Below, in pieces: positions 63,017 to 64,000 of a stretch of 64,000 nucleotides of DNA (within the stretch, counting starts at the first letter, position 1; every line of letters begins with the position of its first letter). The translations under genes were made by a program, and so were the position numbers. Under the pieces are notes generated by a model. The model was given only the letters and a program-made list of their open reading frames with translations, was not told where the DNA came from and ran no database searches. The DNA lies in NCBI GenBank assembly GCA_017501525.1, contig JAFVWT010000007.1:38859-102858 (forward strand). The letters run 5' to 3'. This DNA comes from Bacteroidales bacterium. Lineage in GTDB: Bacteria > Bacteroidota > Bacteroidia > Bacteroidales > UBA932.

Positions 63017-64000
63017 CTATTCTGAGACAGGCCGTACACTATGCCCGTAGTTGAAGGCGTACCAACCGACATCGTGGCGAGAACTACTGAAGTACAGGCT
63101 GCAAGCGGCTTCGCCATCACTCTCGTAGGGCGTAGAACTCCAGTAGTGACCGAACCTTCCTACGTAGTTAAGCGAAGACCCTTCGCGATAACCGGCAGCA
63201 GGCAGAAAGATACTATTACCACTTGGGCCGGTAACCTTATATCCTTGCTTACCATTTTGAGTGGTCCACTCCCAGGTACATTTGCTTTCCAATTCTTCTA
63301 ATTCTTTCTTTGTAGGCAAACGCCAACTACCGCCCCATTTTGCTCGAGCTACATCATACGTTGAATTTCCCGAAATATCACTCATTGATTTGCCATATGT
63401 TTTGGAATTGGATACATAATACTCACTCGTTGTCTCAATCTCTCCCCAGGCATAATAATCCCCATAATCTTCAGGAGAATTAGCTCCAACATTACAAGTA
63501 GCCCATTTCAAACCACTCGGCAATCCCAGATCGACATATTCATAACCGTTGATTGTATGTGATAGCTGTTGAATTATCACCTCCGTAGTTAATGAATACT
63601 CTTGATTTTTCAATGTTATTACACCGTCACGAGACTCTTCTAAAACATTCTCTCCTACGACAATTGTCATTGTGCAAACTCCAGACTCGCCTGACTTCGG
63701 ACTAATTGATATCCAATCGACATCAACAGAAGCTTCCCAAGATATATTTGACTCTATTCTGATTTCTTCGATGGAAACATTATAGGAAATATTCTCTAGC
63801 TTCTCTACATTGACTTTCAACTCCGGTACAAACTCTGACTCTGATTGAACCACCAATATCTCCTCCTCTATCTCGTACTCGGAATTAACTATACGGATTA
63901 CGGCTGAGCGTGACGCTACTGATGTATTCTTATTAACATCTATTGTCATTGTGGTGACACCGGACAATCCTGACTTCGGACTAATTTCTATCCATTCAGC
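63017..64000 (-). CDS. BACON-repeat surface protein with C-terminal FISUMP (C-type-lectin-like) domain, 5' end outside window
   Basis: The frame is open to the right edge, so the N-terminus is missing; 327 codons are seen. At least two to three BACON-like repeats precede residue about 150, marked by repeated WISISPKSGxSGxxTMTI blocks (EWIEISPKSG, DWISISPKSG). Then comes the Fibrobacter succinogenes major paralogous domain: EYVDLGLPSGLKWATCNVG, YYAWGE, WGGSWRLPTKKELEEL, YWSSTPY and GHSVRPV. That domain has a C-type lectin fold and is typical of secreted Bacteroidota proteins. The last 70 codons are richer in G and C and in NNC codons than the rest. Confidence 0.9.
   Translation of the reverse strand, partial: AEWIEISPKSGLSGVTTMTIDVNKNTSVASRSAVIRIVNSEYEIEEEILVVQSESEFVPELKVNVEKLENISYNVSIEEIRIESNISWEASVDVDWISISPKSGESGVCTMTIVVGENVLEESRDGVITLKNQEYSLTTEVIIQQLSHTINGYEYVDLGLPSGLKWATCNVGANSPEDYGDYYAWGEIETTSEYYVSNSKTYGKSMSDISGNSTYDVARAKWGGSWRLPTKKELEELESKCTWEWTTQNGKQGYKVTGPSGNSIFLPAAGYREGSSLNYVGRFGHYWSSTPYESDGEAACSLYFSSSRHDVGWYAFNYGHSVRPVSE

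Noticed and set aside
61198-64000. Prophage or integrative element covering the accessory segment
   Set aside because: No integrase, relaxase, capsid or transfer gene and no flanking att repeats at the tRNA (which is 26 kb away).

Overview
The window is chromosomal DNA of a member of the Bacteroidota, almost certainly order Bacteroidales. The evidence is the set of lineage-typical proteins (Rho with a very long N-terminal insert, the Bacteroidota form of LptD, DUF4293, BACON-domain and Fn3-like lipoproteins, a GGGtGRT protein), promoters of the Bacteroides type (TTTG, a 19-22 base spacer, then TAnnTTTG), few Shine-Dalgarno sites, and gene orders such as tig-clpP-clpX and rsfS-ftsH-cdsA-psd. 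Genus is not assignable from what I can see. No phage, insertion sequence, integrase or CRISPR array is visible.

Layout. 1-4183 (minus): pdxA-rnhA-gpsA-pgi and the first codons of an AddB-like nuclease. 4246-10639 (plus): recG, two surface lipoproteins and a queuosine-precursor transporter. 10703-16178 (minus): rho, ridA and lptD. 16257-21937 (plus): amidase-mlaD, dnaA, pepD, rpe. 22087-22851 (minus): birA. 22906-28902 (plus): rsfS-ftsH-cdsA-psd-dipeptidase-pyrF, tightly packed with several overlapping starts and stops. 28913-32274 (minus): clpX, clpP and tig. 32477-34116 (plus): tpiA-prmA. 34489-34570: tRNA-Leu(UAG). 34925-39461 (minus): three paralogous lipoproteins. 39606-60822: housekeeping genes, including ettA, uvrB-RelA/SpoT homologue-uvrA, prfA, tcdA and mazG, ending in a CoA-transferase / NifU-like / GGGtGRT operon. 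60823-64000: an accessory segment with two toxin-antitoxin cassettes, a frameshifted small gene, several hairpins, and the 3' part of a BACON plus C-type-lectin-like (FISUMP) surface protein that runs off the right edge.

Most genes are ordinary core functions: glycolysis (pgi, tpiA), lipid and envelope synthesis (gpsA, cdsA, psd, lptD, mlaD, amidase), DNA repair and replication (recG, uvrA, uvrB, dnaA, rnhA), translation (prfA, prmA, ettA, rsfS, tcdA) and proteolysis (ftsH, clpXP, peptidases).

The less ordinary signals are: (1) a dispersed intergenic repeat of about 110-130 bases with at least four good copies and several fragments; (2) two different toxin-antitoxin operons in tandem that share nearly the same promoter and an identical 40-base terminator; (3) the CoA-transferase / NifU-like / GGGtGRT operon, whose combined function is not known to me; (4) a RelA/SpoT homologue with a degenerate hydrolase site sitting between uvrB and uvrA; (5) an M28 peptidase lacking the usual catalytic Glu; (6) the FISUMP C-terminus, rich in NNC codons and followed by a perfect hairpin, as in targets of diversity-generating retroelements, although no reverse transcriptase is in view; and (7) several promoters so close to their start codons that the mRNAs should be nearly leaderless.
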